From: Erythrobacter sp. | GTDB lineage: Bacteria; Pseudomonadota; Alphaproteobacteria; Sphingomonadales; Sphingomonadaceae | Reading direction: 5' to 3' | DNA length: 64,000 nt | Assembly: GCA_009993605.1 (NCBI GenBank) | Contig: JAACTB010000007.1 | Span: 835,333 to 899,332, forward strand | Shown here: positions 35,332 to 44,480 of the stretch, one piece after another | Layout of the letters: each line of letters starts with the position of its first letter | How positions within the stretch are numbered: the first letter of the stretch is position 1 | Translations under genes and position numbers: made by a program | The notes under the pieces: generated by a model | What the model was told of the DNA's origin: nothing | The model's database searches: none | What the model saw: only the letters and a program-made list of their open reading frames with translations

Positions 35332-37437
35332 TTAGATACGCTCCGCCTGCGCGACCGAATCGCTGGCTCTCAGCGCGCTCAGGATCCGCGTCAGATGCGC
35401 CAGATCCTGCACTTGCAGGTCGACCTCATAGGTCGTGAAGGGATGGTCGAGCTGGATCTGGTTCAGCGAGGTCACGTTGACATTGTTCTGGGCGAAAATG
35501 CCCGCCATCTCGGCAAGCGTTCCGGGCCGGTCGTATAGCGTCACGCACAGCCGTCCGACCGCGCCGACCGATTGCCGCGTCCATGACAGATCGATCCAGT
35601 CGCTATCGATCCCGCTGGCGAGGCGATGGCAATCGATCGTGTGGACCTCCACCTTGGCACCGGATCGGCGCGTTCCCACGATCCGGTCGCCCGGCACCGG
35701 ATGGCAGCAGGGCGCGAGGTCGAAGCCGACTCCCGGGGTCAGTCCGCGGATCGAGAGCGCCTTCTTTCCCGGCGTCCAGTCCTGCCCCTCGGGCAATTCG
35801 TCGGTGCAGCCGGGCAGCAGCGCCTCCATCACCTCGCGATCCTCGATCTTGGCCGATCCGATCGCGTAATAGAGGTCCTCGGGCTCTTCCATGTCGAGCC
35901 GCTCCAGCGCCTCCTTGAGAGCCTTCTTCCCTATCTTCGCGGGCACCTTGGCGGCGATTTCCTGATAGAGTTTCTGGCCGATCTCCGCGAGCTCGACGCG
36001 CTCCTTCAGCCGCACCGCGCGGCGGATCGTCGCGCGCGCCTTGCCGGTAACGACGAAGGCCAGCCATGACAGCTGCGGCTCCGCCTCCTTGCCCTTGATG
36101 ATCTCGACCACATCGCCATTCGCCAGCGGGGTGCGCAGCGGAACGTGGCGCCCGTTGATCTTGGCACCCACGGTCTGCGTGCCGAGGTCGCTGTGCACCG
36201 CGAAGGCGAAATCGACCGGCGTGGCACCCTTGGGCAATTGGAACAGCGCGCCCTTGGGCGTGAAGGCGAAAATCCGGTCCTGATAGATCGCCAGCTTGGT
36301 GTGCTCGAGCAGCTCCTCGGGATCGTGGCTGGTATCGACGATCTCGATCAGATCGCGCAGCCAGCCGACCTGCCCATCTGGCTTGATCGTATGGCTCGGC
36401 CCGCCCTGCTTGTAGGCCCAATGCGCGGCGAGGCCGAATTCGTTCAGGCGATGCATTTCGCGGGTGCGGATCTGGACTTCGACGCGCATCGAGTTTTCAT
36501 ACATCAGGCTGGTGTGGAGGGACCGGTAGCCGTTGGTCTTGGGCGTCGAAATATAGTCCTTGAACTTGCCCGGCAGCGCCTGCCACGTCCGGTGCAGGAC
36601 GCCCAGCGCGGCGTAGCAATCCGCCTCGTCATCGGTGAGGACGCGGAAAGCCATAATGTCGGTCACCTGTTCGAAGCTGACGTGCCGCTCGGCCATTTTG
36701 CGCCAGATCGAATAGGGGTGCTTCTCGCGCCCCGTGACCTCGACCTTGAGACCCGCCTCGGCCAGCGCGTGCTTGATGTCCAAAGCGATGGCATCGACCT
36801 GGCCGGTGTCGAGCGCGCGCAATTGGCCGAGCCGGTTTTCGATCGTGCGATAGGCTTCGGGCTCCAGCTGTTCGAAGGCGAGCAGCTGCATCTCGCGCAT
36901 ATATTCGTACATCCCCACCCGCTCGGCCAGGGGGGCATAGATATCCATCGTCTCGCGCGCGATGCGGCGGCGCTTGTCGGGATTCTTGATGAAGTGGAGC
37001 GTGCGCATATTGTGCAGCCGGTCACCCAGTTTGACCAGCAGCACGCGGATATCCTCGCTCATGGCGAGCAGGAACTTGCGCAGATTTTCCGCCGCCCGCT
37101 CGTTTTCGGGCATCTGCTCGATTTTCGACAGCTTGGTCACGCCATCGACGAGGCGCGCGACCTTGGGGCCGAAATTGGTCTCGATATCGTCGATCGTCGC
37201 CAGCGTGTCCTCGACCGTGTCGTGCAACAGCGCTGTGGCGATCGTTTCCTGGTCGAGCTTGAGATCGGTCATCAGACCGGCAACCTCGACAGGATGGCTG
37301 AAATACGGATCGCCGCTGGCGCGCGTCTGGGTGCCGTGCTTCTGCACGGTGTAGACATAGGCGCGGTTCAACATCGCCTCGTCGGCGTCGGGGTCGTATT
37401 CCTTGACCCGTTCCACTAATTCGTACTGGCGCAGCAT
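35332..37437 (-). CDS. rsh: Bifunctional (p)ppGpp synthetase/hydrolase
   Basis: 701 residues from the ATG at 37437. The N-terminal HD hydrolase carries LLHDTVED (H72, D73, E76, D77), then the RelA synthetase domain (about residues 240-350), a TGS domain (IFAFTPKGALFQLPKGATP) and a C-terminal ACT domain (FTTYEVDLQVQDLAHL). This is the single Rel/SpoT enzyme usual in alphaproteobacteria, making and degrading the stringent-response alarmone. The 219 bases between it and the divergent autotransporter hold promoter space but no gene. Confidence 0.95.
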   Translation of the reverse strand: MLRQYELVERVKEYDPDADEAMLNRAYVYTVQKHGTQTRASGDPYFSHPVEVAGLMTDLKLDQETIATALLHDTVEDTLATIDDIETNFGPKVARLVDGVTKLSKIEQMPENERAAENLRKFLLAMSEDIRVLLVKLGDRLHNMRTLHFIKNPDKRRRIARETMDIYAPLAERVGMYEYMREMQLLAFEQLEPEAYRTIENRLGQLRALDTGQVDAIALDIKHALAEAGLKVEVTGREKHPYSIWRKMAERHVSFEQVTDIMAFRVLTDDEADCYAALGVLHRTWQALPGKFKDYISTPKTNGYRSLHTSLMYENSMRVEVQIRTREMHRLNEFGLAAHWAYKQGGPSHTIKPDGQVGWLRDLIEIVDTSHDPEELLEHTKLAIYQDRIFAFTPKGALFQLPKGATPVDFAFAVHSDLGTQTVGAKINGRHVPLRTPLANGDVVEIIKGKEAEPQLSWLAFVVTGKARATIRRAVRLKERVELAEIGQKLYQEIAAKVPAKIGKKALKEALERLDMEEPEDLYYAIGSAKIEDREVMEALLPGCTDELPEGQDWTPGKKALSIRGLTPGVGFDLAPCCHPVPGDRIVGTRRSGAKVEVHTIDCHRLASGIDSDWIDLSWTRQSVGAVGRLCVTLYDRPGTLAEMAGIFAQNNVNVTSLNQIQLDHPFTTYEVDLQVQDLAHLTRILSALRASDSVAQAERI

Positions 37438-37656
37438 CGTCGCACCACGATGTGGGCAAATCCCGCCATATTGCAATGCAAAACGATCGCTTGGAGGCAG
37501 ATAAGAACGGCGCCGCGCCGACCCACGCAAGTTTTTTGATTCGGCGTTTGCGTTACGGCAAGGCGTTGTTAATCTGAACTTGGTCGGGGGACCTTTTCGC
37601 GACTCGAAGTGTGAAGCGTCGCTCCGCCGGTCGTTTTTCAGGGTTGGGGTAATTTT

Positions 37657-40600
37657 ATGGTTAGGATCGCGTCTCGCAGCGGATTGTTGGCTGCGGCTTC
37701 TTTGGTGTCGCTCGGCTTTGCGAGCTCGGCTTCCGCAAATCCCGGTTTCGGACTGATCGGCGATCTCGTCATTCAGAAGCCTGCCCCCAAGCCGACCCCC
37801 ACTCAGGGCCCGGAAGACACGAAGGCCGCCGAACCGGCGAAAGATGCCGCCAAGGATGGCGAAAATTATCGCCTACCCTCTACCGACAAGGCCAAACCGG
37901 ACACTTCCGCTCCCGCTCCGGCAGCGGCCCCCGCGCCTGCCGCCGATAGTGATGGCACCGATTTCGACCTGACCCAGGTCGATCCGGTCGACACGGCCGG
38001 TCTTGGTCCCAAGGCACCGCCGAGCGCCGCCGTCGACAGCGCGGCGCCCGATACCGGCGCCTCGGTCGGGTCGGTCCCGCCCGCACCGGTGGTCGCGGCC
38101 GCGCCGATCGTGCAGCTCACACCGACCTCCTCGCTCATCGGCAACAACATGGGCACCGTCGACGTGCCGAGCGTGGTGGTGCGCGAAGGGTTCAATCCCA
38201 ACCAGCCGCCGCCCACCGGCATCCTCGATCCGGTCAACATCACCGGCGTCGGCCAGGTCGTCACCAATGCGGGTGGTGGGTCGGTCGGGACCTGCACGGG
38301 CACGCTGATCAATCCGCGCACCGTCATCTTCGCGGCGCACTGCGTGAATACGCGGGCGGCCTCGGCCTATGGTTCGGCGACCGGCGGCACGGCCATCAGC
38401 GTCGGCTTCCAGCAGAACAATCTCGGTCCGCTGCGCCGCTGGCTCGGCCTCGACGGGGCGCCGGCCCCGTTCCTGACCGATACTGCGCGCGCGATCTACA
38501 ATGTCGAGAACGTCTGGTACGATGTCCGCTCGCTCGATGGCGGCTTCATCCAGGCCGACGTGGCGATCGCCACGCTCGACACGCCCGCCTTCGATATCCC
38601 GACCTGGGCGATGCTGTTCACGCCGCTCGACGGGCAGGAGCACGTCACTGTCACGGGGTACGGTTCGACCGGCGTCGGCACGCAAGGGTCCGCCGTATCG
38701 GGCGGGTTCCGCCGCCGCGTCGCGGAAAACTACGTCTCCTTCCTCGGCAGCCTCAACGATCGCAACGAATTCCTGTTCGGCAGCCGTTCGAGCTACGAGC
38801 AGAACCACTACATGTCGGCCTTCAACGATCCGAACCCGAACTACAATCCGGGCGCGGGCAAGTTCGATTTCGGCCTGTTCGGCGCGAACGACACGGCGCT
38901 TCCGGTCGAAGGGATCACCGGCCCCGGCGATAGCGGCGGACCGCTCATCCTCGATCAGAAATTCTCGGAGAAGGTCATCCTCGGCGTGCTGTCGGGTGGC
39001 TCGCGCTTCTTCGGCGCACAGCCTTTCGGCAGCTATGGTTCGCACAGCTTCTACCAGCCGCTGTCCTCGTTCTGGGACGTGATCGTCGCCAACAACCCTT
39101 ACGTCTATGCCACCAACAAGACGGGCAATGGCGACTGGACCGATGCATCGCACTGGGTCCAGATGATGGACCCCTCCTACAAGATCGTCGTCGACGGCAA
39201 GCTGGTGAACGGCATGCCCTCGCGTCCCGGTGACGGGATCACCGGGACCGGCGCGAAGTTCGGCGATATCTGCTTCCTCAGCCAGTGTCAGGACTTCACC
39301 GATCCGGGCGAGTCCATGGTGGACGGCGATCCCTTCTTCGTCGAAGGGGGACCGGGCAGCACGAATTTCGTGCCCGACAATGTCACCGCCAATCCGACCC
39401 AGGGTGTCCGCCCGCGTTATTACGACGTCACGCTTTCGGCGCGCGGCACCACCACGCTCAGCAATGCAAGCGTCGTGATCGACACGCTGACGATGGACGG
39501 TATCACGCGCCTGACCGTCGCCGAAACCGGCTCGCTGCGCGTTCTGGGCGATTACACCCAGGCGATGGGCTGGACCGACATCAACGGCACGTTGCAGACG
39601 GGCGAAATGTTCGTGATGACCGGCATCCTAAGCGGTAGCGGAACGATCAAGGTGCCGTTCCTGACCACCGCTTCGGCCCAGATTTCGCCCGGCGGCAATG
39701 GCGTCGGAAAGCTGACCGTCGACGGCAATATGATCATCGGATCGGGCAGCACGTTGTTCATCGACGCTTCGAACAAGGGAGCGGACAGCCTGGCCGTGAC
39801 GGGTTCGCTCTCGCTATCGGATCCGACCAATCCCGCGAGCGTGGGTCCGCGCCTGAGCTTCGCAGTGACCGGCGCGACGAATGCGCCGCGCTTCGGCCAG
39901 ACCTTTACCCTAGCTACCGCGGGGGTCCGTATCCTCGGGACGTTCGGCGAAGTTCAGACCTTTGCCGGTCTTCTGCGCCCCAAGCTGACCTACGGCACGA
40001 ACGAGATCACGATGACGATCGATGCGGCGCGCATCACCGACATCATCCTCGGCGGCAACCCGAACGCCCAGGCCTTCGGTGCGGCGCTCGATACCCTGCG
40101 TAGCACGTCCTACGATGCGCTCTATAATCTGTACGGCATGATCGACGTGATGGGCGTCGATGCGCTGACGGCGACGCTGGCGGGAATGGGGCCGCAACTC
40201 GACCTCACCAACCAGTCGCTCCAGCAACGGCAGAGCCGCCTCCTCTCCAACCAGGTCAGCGATCGTCTCTCGCTGCTGGGCGGCGGGATGAGCGGTGCGG
40301 ACAGCGGCAGGATGAGCGTGGTCGGCGCCAGCGACACCTTCCGTTCGGGCCTCGCGGCGCTCGACGGGCAGCGCAATGTCCGCATGGGTATCTCCGATCT
40401 CGCCCCCACCGGCTCGGGCGCGACCATGCTGCCCGAAGGCTTCTCCGGCTTCGTCGCCGGGGGCGTCTATGGCGCGGCGCAAAGCGGTGGGGCCAATCTG
40501 TCCGACGGCAGCTATACTGGGAGCTATTTCAGCCTCGGTCTGGAACGGGCGGTTTCGCCCAAGGCTTCGTTCGGCGTCGCCATGGGCTATACCGATGGGC

Positions 40601-41271
40601 GCGAGCTGAGCGGCACGGGCATGGCCGAATCCAAGACCACGCAGGTCGCGGCCTATGGTGCCTATCGCCTTGGCGGGAACGCCTATCTGGGCGGGATGGC
40701 CAGCCTCGATACGGTCGATCTCGACACCCAGCGCAGCGGCTTCGACGGGCTTGTGGACCGCCGCCTGAACGGGGCGACCGGCATGACCCGCTATGCCGCC
40801 AGTGCCGAGATCGGCATGAACCTGGCAGTGAGCGAGGGCATCACGCTGACCCCGCGCGCACAGCTCGGTTACGAGCGGATGGCGCTCGGCGGCTATAGCG
40901 AGCAGGGCAGCGAAACCGCGCTCGCGATCGACGATCTGTCGATGGAAAGCGTCACCGCGCGCACGGGCTTCACACTCGCCGGATCGCACACCGCGTTTGG
41001 CGGTGGCTGGACCCTGATCCCGCAATTGAAGGCCGATTACGTGCGCCGCGTGGCGGGTGGAAACGACGGGATGACCGTCCGCTTCGCCGCTGCCGATCAT
41101 GTCGCGATCGCCCTCCCCCTCGCCAATGGCGATGAAAGCTGGGGCGAACTGCGCGGCGGGGTGACGCTGCAACGCGGCAACCTCACCTTCGGCGCCGGCT
41201 TCGAAACCGCGATCGAGCGCGAGGGGCTGGAAGACAACCGCGCGATGGCGGAATTCGGCATCCGTTTCTAA
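37657..41271 (+). CDS. Autotransporter with S1-family serine protease passenger
   Basis: 1204 residues. Signal peptide MVRIASRSGLLAAASLVSLG...SASA, then a Pro/Ala/Lys-rich stretch (about 40-165). A trypsin-like domain follows with a complete triad: H228 (IFAAHCV), D301 (FIQADVAIATLD) and S426 (TGPGDSGGPLI). Next is a passenger with beta-helix-like repeats (about 580-830) and a C-terminal autotransporter beta-barrel (about 915-1204) ending IRF. Exported to the surface; the protease may cleave the passenger itself or outside proteins. A strong hairpin terminator follows, and a convergent I78-type inhibitor gene lies next to it. Confidence 0.9.
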   Translation: MVRIASRSGLLAAASLVSLGFASSASANPGFGLIGDLVIQKPAPKPTPTQGPEDTKAAEPAKDAAKDGENYRLPSTDKAKPDTSAPAPAAAPAPAADSDGTDFDLTQVDPVDTAGLGPKAPPSAAVDSAAPDTGASVGSVPPAPVVAAAPIVQLTPTSSLIGNNMGTVDVPSVVVREGFNPNQPPPTGILDPVNITGVGQVVTNAGGGSVGTCTGTLINPRTVIFAAHCVNTRAASAYGSATGGTAISVGFQQNNLGPLRRWLGLDGAPAPFLTDTARAIYNVENVWYDVRSLDGGFIQADVAIATLDTPAFDIPTWAMLFTPLDGQEHVTVTGYGSTGVGTQGSAVSGGFRRRVAENYVSFLGSLNDRNEFLFGSRSSYEQNHYMSAFNDPNPNYNPGAGKFDFGLFGANDTALPVEGITGPGDSGGPLILDQKFSEKVILGVLSGGSRFFGAQPFGSYGSHSFYQPLSSFWDVIVANNPYVYATNKTGNGDWTDASHWVQMMDPSYKIVVDGKLVNGMPSRPGDGITGTGAKFGDICFLSQCQDFTDPGESMVDGDPFFVEGGPGSTNFVPDNVTANPTQGVRPRYYDVTLSARGTTTLSNASVVIDTLTMDGITRLTVAETGSLRVLGDYTQAMGWTDINGTLQTGEMFVMTGILSGSGTIKVPFLTTASAQISPGGNGVGKLTVDGNMIIGSGSTLFIDASNKGADSLAVTGSLSLSDPTNPASVGPRLSFAVTGATNAPRFGQTFTLATAGVRILGTFGEVQTFAGLLRPKLTYGTNEITMTIDAARITDIILGGNPNAQAFGAALDTLRSTSYDALYNLYGMIDVMGVDALTATLAGMGPQLDLTNQSLQQRQSRLLSNQVSDRLSLLGGGMSGADSGRMSVVGASDTFRSGLAALDGQRNVRMGISDLAPTGSGATMLPEGFSGFVAGGVYGAAQSGGANLSDGSYTGSYFSLGLERAVSPKASFGVAMGYTDGRELSGTGMAESKTTQVAAYGAYRLGGNAYLGGMASLDTVDLDTQRSGFDGLVDRRLNGATGMTRYAASAEIGMNLAVSEGITLTPRAQLGYERMALGGYSEQGSETALAIDDLSMESVTARTGFTLAGSHTAFGGGWTLIPQLKADYVRRVAGGNDGMTVRFAAADHVAIALPLANGDESWGELRGGVTLQRGNLTFGAGFETAIEREGLEDNRAMAEFGIRF

Positions 41272-41291
41272 GGCGCGAGGCCACTCAAAAG

Positions 41292-41323
41292 AAAAGGGCC
41301 GCGGAGCAATCCGCGGCCCTTTT
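41292..41323. terminator. Bidirectional intrinsic terminator
   Basis: Perfect 13-base inverted repeat AAAAGGGCCGCGG / CCGCGGCCCTTTT with a six-base loop. The T-run on the plus strand ends the autotransporter transcript. The A-run on the other side gives a U-tract for the convergent minus-strand gene too. Confidence 0.9.
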
Positions 41324-41371
41324 GCTTTGCCGGAAAGGCGGTTGTGATCGGCACGGGATGGCCGCGCCGCC

Positions 41372-41740
41372 CTATTCGCAGGCGAACAGCAGCATCCGAC
41401 CTTCCGCGTCGAGAGTAACCGTCAACCGCCCGACCATCCCTTCCATCGACATCGGCGTGCCGGGATCCGGAGCGATCCGCACCGCCGAAGCCGCGGTGGC
41501 GCGGCGCAGGGCAGCGATGGTCTCGGTATCGGGCAGGCGCCCGCGAAACGGCTCGGCCTTCGTCACATCACAGGGTTGCGACAGAGCGGGATAGGGATCG
41601 TCCTGCCTCTCGGCCTGCGGTGCGCTTTCGATTGTCGCCTCCTTCGCGCCCGTCCCGGCGAAACAGCCCGCCAGCGCAGCCGAAGCGACGAGCGCCATGG
41701 CCAGGGTTCCCGATCTACCGACGAGAAATTGGTGTCGCAT
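41372..41740 (-). CDS. Lipoprotein with I78-type peptidase-inhibitor domain
   Basis: 122 residues, ribosome site AGGAGAAGGGT before the ATG. Lipobox ALAGC places the lipidated cysteine near residue 26. After a linker the protein reads FRGRLPDTETIAALRRAT, SAVRIAPDPGTPMSMEGM and GRLTVTLDAEGRMLLFACE, the pattern of I78 inhibitors (F-x-G, VRxxxPG, RLxVxLDxxGR...C). I78 proteins inhibit serine proteases such as elastase/subtilisin types. Its convergent neighbour is a trypsin-like autotransporter, a suggestive pairing. Confidence 0.75.
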   Translation of the reverse strand: MRHQFLVGRSGTLAMALVASAALAGCFAGTGAKEATIESAPQAERQDDPYPALSQPCDVTKAEPFRGRLPDTETIAALRRATAASAVRIAPDPGTPMSMEGMVGRLTVTLDAEGRMLLFACE

Positions 41741-41843
41741 ACCCTTCTCCTACCGGGCAAATCCTCCCGGATTTGCTTCTCCGACCACCATGCGCCGGGA
41801 AGACGATAGCGGCAAGCCAGCGCCCGCCGCGTATCGCCGTGCC

Positions 41844-43742
41844 CTAGCCGCCGATCACCCGATCCACGCCCGCGCGCGTGACGGCGTGGTAGCTGTCGCG
41901 CGTTTCGGCGTAGATGCGGCGCGCGATCGGCTGGCCCCAATCGCCTTCGCCCATCAACACCGCGAACAGCGGCCTCACGAATTTCGCGCGGCCCACGCGG
42001 GCGAGGAATTGCTCCGCCTGGGGGACCGCCGGTTCGTAGCGGTTGGCGAGTGCGAGTTCGAGCCAGAGGAACAGCTCCTCGTTATTGCCCGTGTCCGAGA
42101 GGCCAAGCGCATCGTCCAGCGCGGCGAGCTGCGCGGCGCTGCGATCCTTCGGGATGTTGTCGAGGAAACGCTGGCGTTCCGCACTGGTCCAGCCGTCATA
42201 GCCTGCGGGGATCGCGCCATTACCGGCATAGGCGCGCACCGCCGCATCCACGGTCGCGAACGCCGCCGGATCGGGCCGCGCGACATTGCTCGGTAGGCCA
42301 GGCTCGTAGATCCATTCACGCAGCATCAGACGCTCGGCTTCGGCCGGATTGCGGACCAGATTGCGCTGCATGTCTTCAAGCAGCATCGCGCTGGTCGCCG
42401 GCTGAAAGGCGTGGTTGTCGAACCACTGGCGCAGCCAGGCATCGAAGCGCTCGCGCCCGACGATGCTTTCGACCGTGCGCAGGAAATACGATCCCTTGTC
42501 GTAGGCGATCGCGCTGCCGACCAGATCGCCGCCATCGCTCTGCTGATGCAGCGCGGTGCCGGGGGCATCGGCGCCGACCTCGGCCAAAGTCTCCTCGATA
42601 TTGGCGAAGGCGAGCGCGGCTTCCTGTTCGGCGCGCTTCTTGCCGTAGAGTTCTTCCTGGATTCGGTTTTCGAAATAGGAGGTGACGCCTTCGTTCAGCC
42701 AACCATCGCCCCAGACGGCATTGGTCACGAGATTGCCCGACCAGCTGTGCGCCAGTTCGTGCGCGACGAGGCCGTTCAGGCTCTTGTCTCCCGCGATGAA
42801 GGTCGGAGTAAGAAAGGTCATGACGGGATTTTCCATGCCGCCATAAGGGAAGGCAGGCGGCAGCACGATCATGTCGTACCGGCCCCAGCGATAGGGACCG
42901 TACAGACGCTCGGCCGCATCGACCATGCGCTCGGTATCGGCGGTTTCGCGCGCGGCGGCGTCGATCGTTTCGGGTTCGGCCCAGACGCCGGTGCGCGGGC
43001 CGAGGTCGCGGTGGACGATATTGCCCGCCGCGATCGCGATCAGATAGGGTGCCACCGGCTTGTCCATCGCGAAGCGGAAGGCGCGCCGGTTCCCCTCGAC
43101 CGTTTCCGGCTCGCCCTGCGACAGGCCGGACATGACTACTGTCAGTTCCTCGGGCGCGGTGATCCGTGCGCTCCAGGTCTGGCGAATGCCGGGGCTGTCC
43201 TGCGTCGGGATCCAGGTGCGGTTGAGCGTGGCCTGGCCCTGGCTGAACAGGAAGGGATGTTCGCCCCCTTCGGTCTGTTCGGGCGTCAGCCATTGCATGG
43301 CGTCGGCATCCTTCGCCGAATAGCGCACGGTGATTTCGCGCGCTTCGCCCATGCGGATCGTCAGAGGCGCGCCCTTGCCTTCGACTCTCTGGCCGACGGT
43401 GTAGGCAAGCGGGCGACCCGCCGCGTCGGTGATAGCGGTGATATCGAGACCGTCATCGTCGAGGACAACCGTATCGACACCGGGCTTCGCCACGATGTCG
43501 AGCATTGCGGTGCCCGCCACTGTCTGGCGCGCGAAATCGAGATCGAGGTCGAGATCGACATGGCTGACCCGCGCTTCGAGTGGGCGCGCAAAGGTCTGGT
43601 TGTCGACCGCGTCGGGCCGGTCGAGCACGGGCGCGATCGCGGGTGCATCGGAGGACGCCATACCTGAGGGGACAGTCGCGCACGCGGCGAGCAGCAGGCC
43701 AGCGCCTGCGGGAAACGAGCGGGTGAGAATATTTTGGATCAT
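41844..43742 (-). CDS. M1-family metallopeptidase (leukotriene-A4-hydrolase-like aminopeptidase)
   Basis: 632 residues with a lipobox-like start LLLAAC near residue 21. The gluzincin signature is complete: exopeptidase motif GGMEN (301-305), zinc ligands H328-E-x-x-H332 (VAHELAHSWSGN) and E351 (NEGVTSYFE). The C-terminal helical LTA4H-type domain is present. Probably a periplasmic or membrane-anchored aminopeptidase that recycles peptides. Ends near the divergent-free gap before the K+ uptake genes. Confidence 0.92.
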   Translation of the reverse strand: MIQNILTRSFPAGAGLLLAACATVPSGMASSDAPAIAPVLDRPDAVDNQTFARPLEARVSHVDLDLDLDFARQTVAGTAMLDIVAKPGVDTVVLDDDGLDITAITDAAGRPLAYTVGQRVEGKGAPLTIRMGEAREITVRYSAKDADAMQWLTPEQTEGGEHPFLFSQGQATLNRTWIPTQDSPGIRQTWSARITAPEELTVVMSGLSQGEPETVEGNRRAFRFAMDKPVAPYLIAIAAGNIVHRDLGPRTGVWAEPETIDAAARETADTERMVDAAERLYGPYRWGRYDMIVLPPAFPYGGMENPVMTFLTPTFIAGDKSLNGLVAHELAHSWSGNLVTNAVWGDGWLNEGVTSYFENRIQEELYGKKRAEQEAALAFANIEETLAEVGADAPGTALHQQSDGGDLVGSAIAYDKGSYFLRTVESIVGRERFDAWLRQWFDNHAFQPATSAMLLEDMQRNLVRNPAEAERLMLREWIYEPGLPSNVARPDPAAFATVDAAVRAYAGNGAIPAGYDGWTSAERQRFLDNIPKDRSAAQLAALDDALGLSDTGNNEELFLWLELALANRYEPAVPQAEQFLARVGRAKFVRPLFAVLMGEGDWGQPIARRIYAETRDSYHAVTRAGVDRVIGG

Positions 43743-43820
43743 GAATGTCCCCGTATGTCAGGCGCGCTGCATAGGCGCTTAACGACTGGCCGTGCCAGCC
43801 CTGTCGATAGTCTGTCCGTC

Positions 43821-44480
43821 CTAGTCGGCGGCGAAAGCCTCGATATGTTCGACCCGGCCCGAAATAACCAGCACGTCGTCAGGCAGGATCAGCGTATCGG
43901 GCACGGCATGGATGAAATCCTGCCCTTCGCGCTTCACGCCGATCACGGTGACGTCGAACTTCTTGCGGCACTGGCTGGTCACGAGCGGCAGGCCCTGGAT
44001 GCTGCGCGGCGCGGCGAGCTTGGCGATGGCGAAATCATTGTCGAAGCTGATGAAATCGAGCAGCCGTTCGTTGAGCAGGCGCGCCACGCGTTCGCCCATG
44101 CGCTCTTCGGGGAAGACGACGTGATGCGCCCCGGTGCGTTGCAGGATGCGGCCATGCTTGTCGTTGGTCGCCTTGGCCCAGATGTTCGGCACGGCAAGAT
44201 CGGACAGGGCCAGCACGGCCAGCACGCTCGCCTCGATATCGGTGCCGATCCCCACCACGGCGGAGGTGAAGCTGCGCGCGCCCAGCTTCTCCAGCACGTC
44301 GCCATCGGTCGCGTCGGCCTCCACCACCTGAGTCAGATGGGCGGCATTGTCCTGCACCATGGCCGGATCGAGATCGACGCCGAGCACCTCGTGCCCCATC
44401 CGCTCCAGCGTATGCGCCACCGCACAACCGAAGCGACCGAGGCCGATGACGAGGACGGGGTTGCGCGTGTCAGCCGACAA
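43821..44480 (-). CDS. ktrA: Potassium uptake regulatory subunit (TrkA-N/TrkA-C, KtrA type)
   Basis: 219 residues if started at the TTG at 44480, which overlaps the end of the TrkH gene by 11 bases. Rossmann motif GLGRFGCAVA with the acidic D of LGVDLDP, then a TrkA-C domain after residue 130. It forms the cytoplasmic nucleotide-binding ring that gates the TrkH/KtrB channel. Only a TTG fits the expected length; the alternative ATG further up would lie inside trkH. Confidence 0.88.
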   Translation of the reverse strand: MSADTRNPVLVIGLGRFGCAVAHTLERMGHEVLGVDLDPAMVQDNAAHLTQVVEADATDGDVLEKLGARSFTSAVVGIGTDIEASVLAVLALSDLAVPNIWAKATNDKHGRILQRTGAHHVVFPEERMGERVARLLNERLLDFISFDNDFAIAKLAAPRSIQGLPLVTSQCRKKFDVTVIGVKREGQDFIHAVPDTLILPDDVLVISGRVEHIEAFAAD

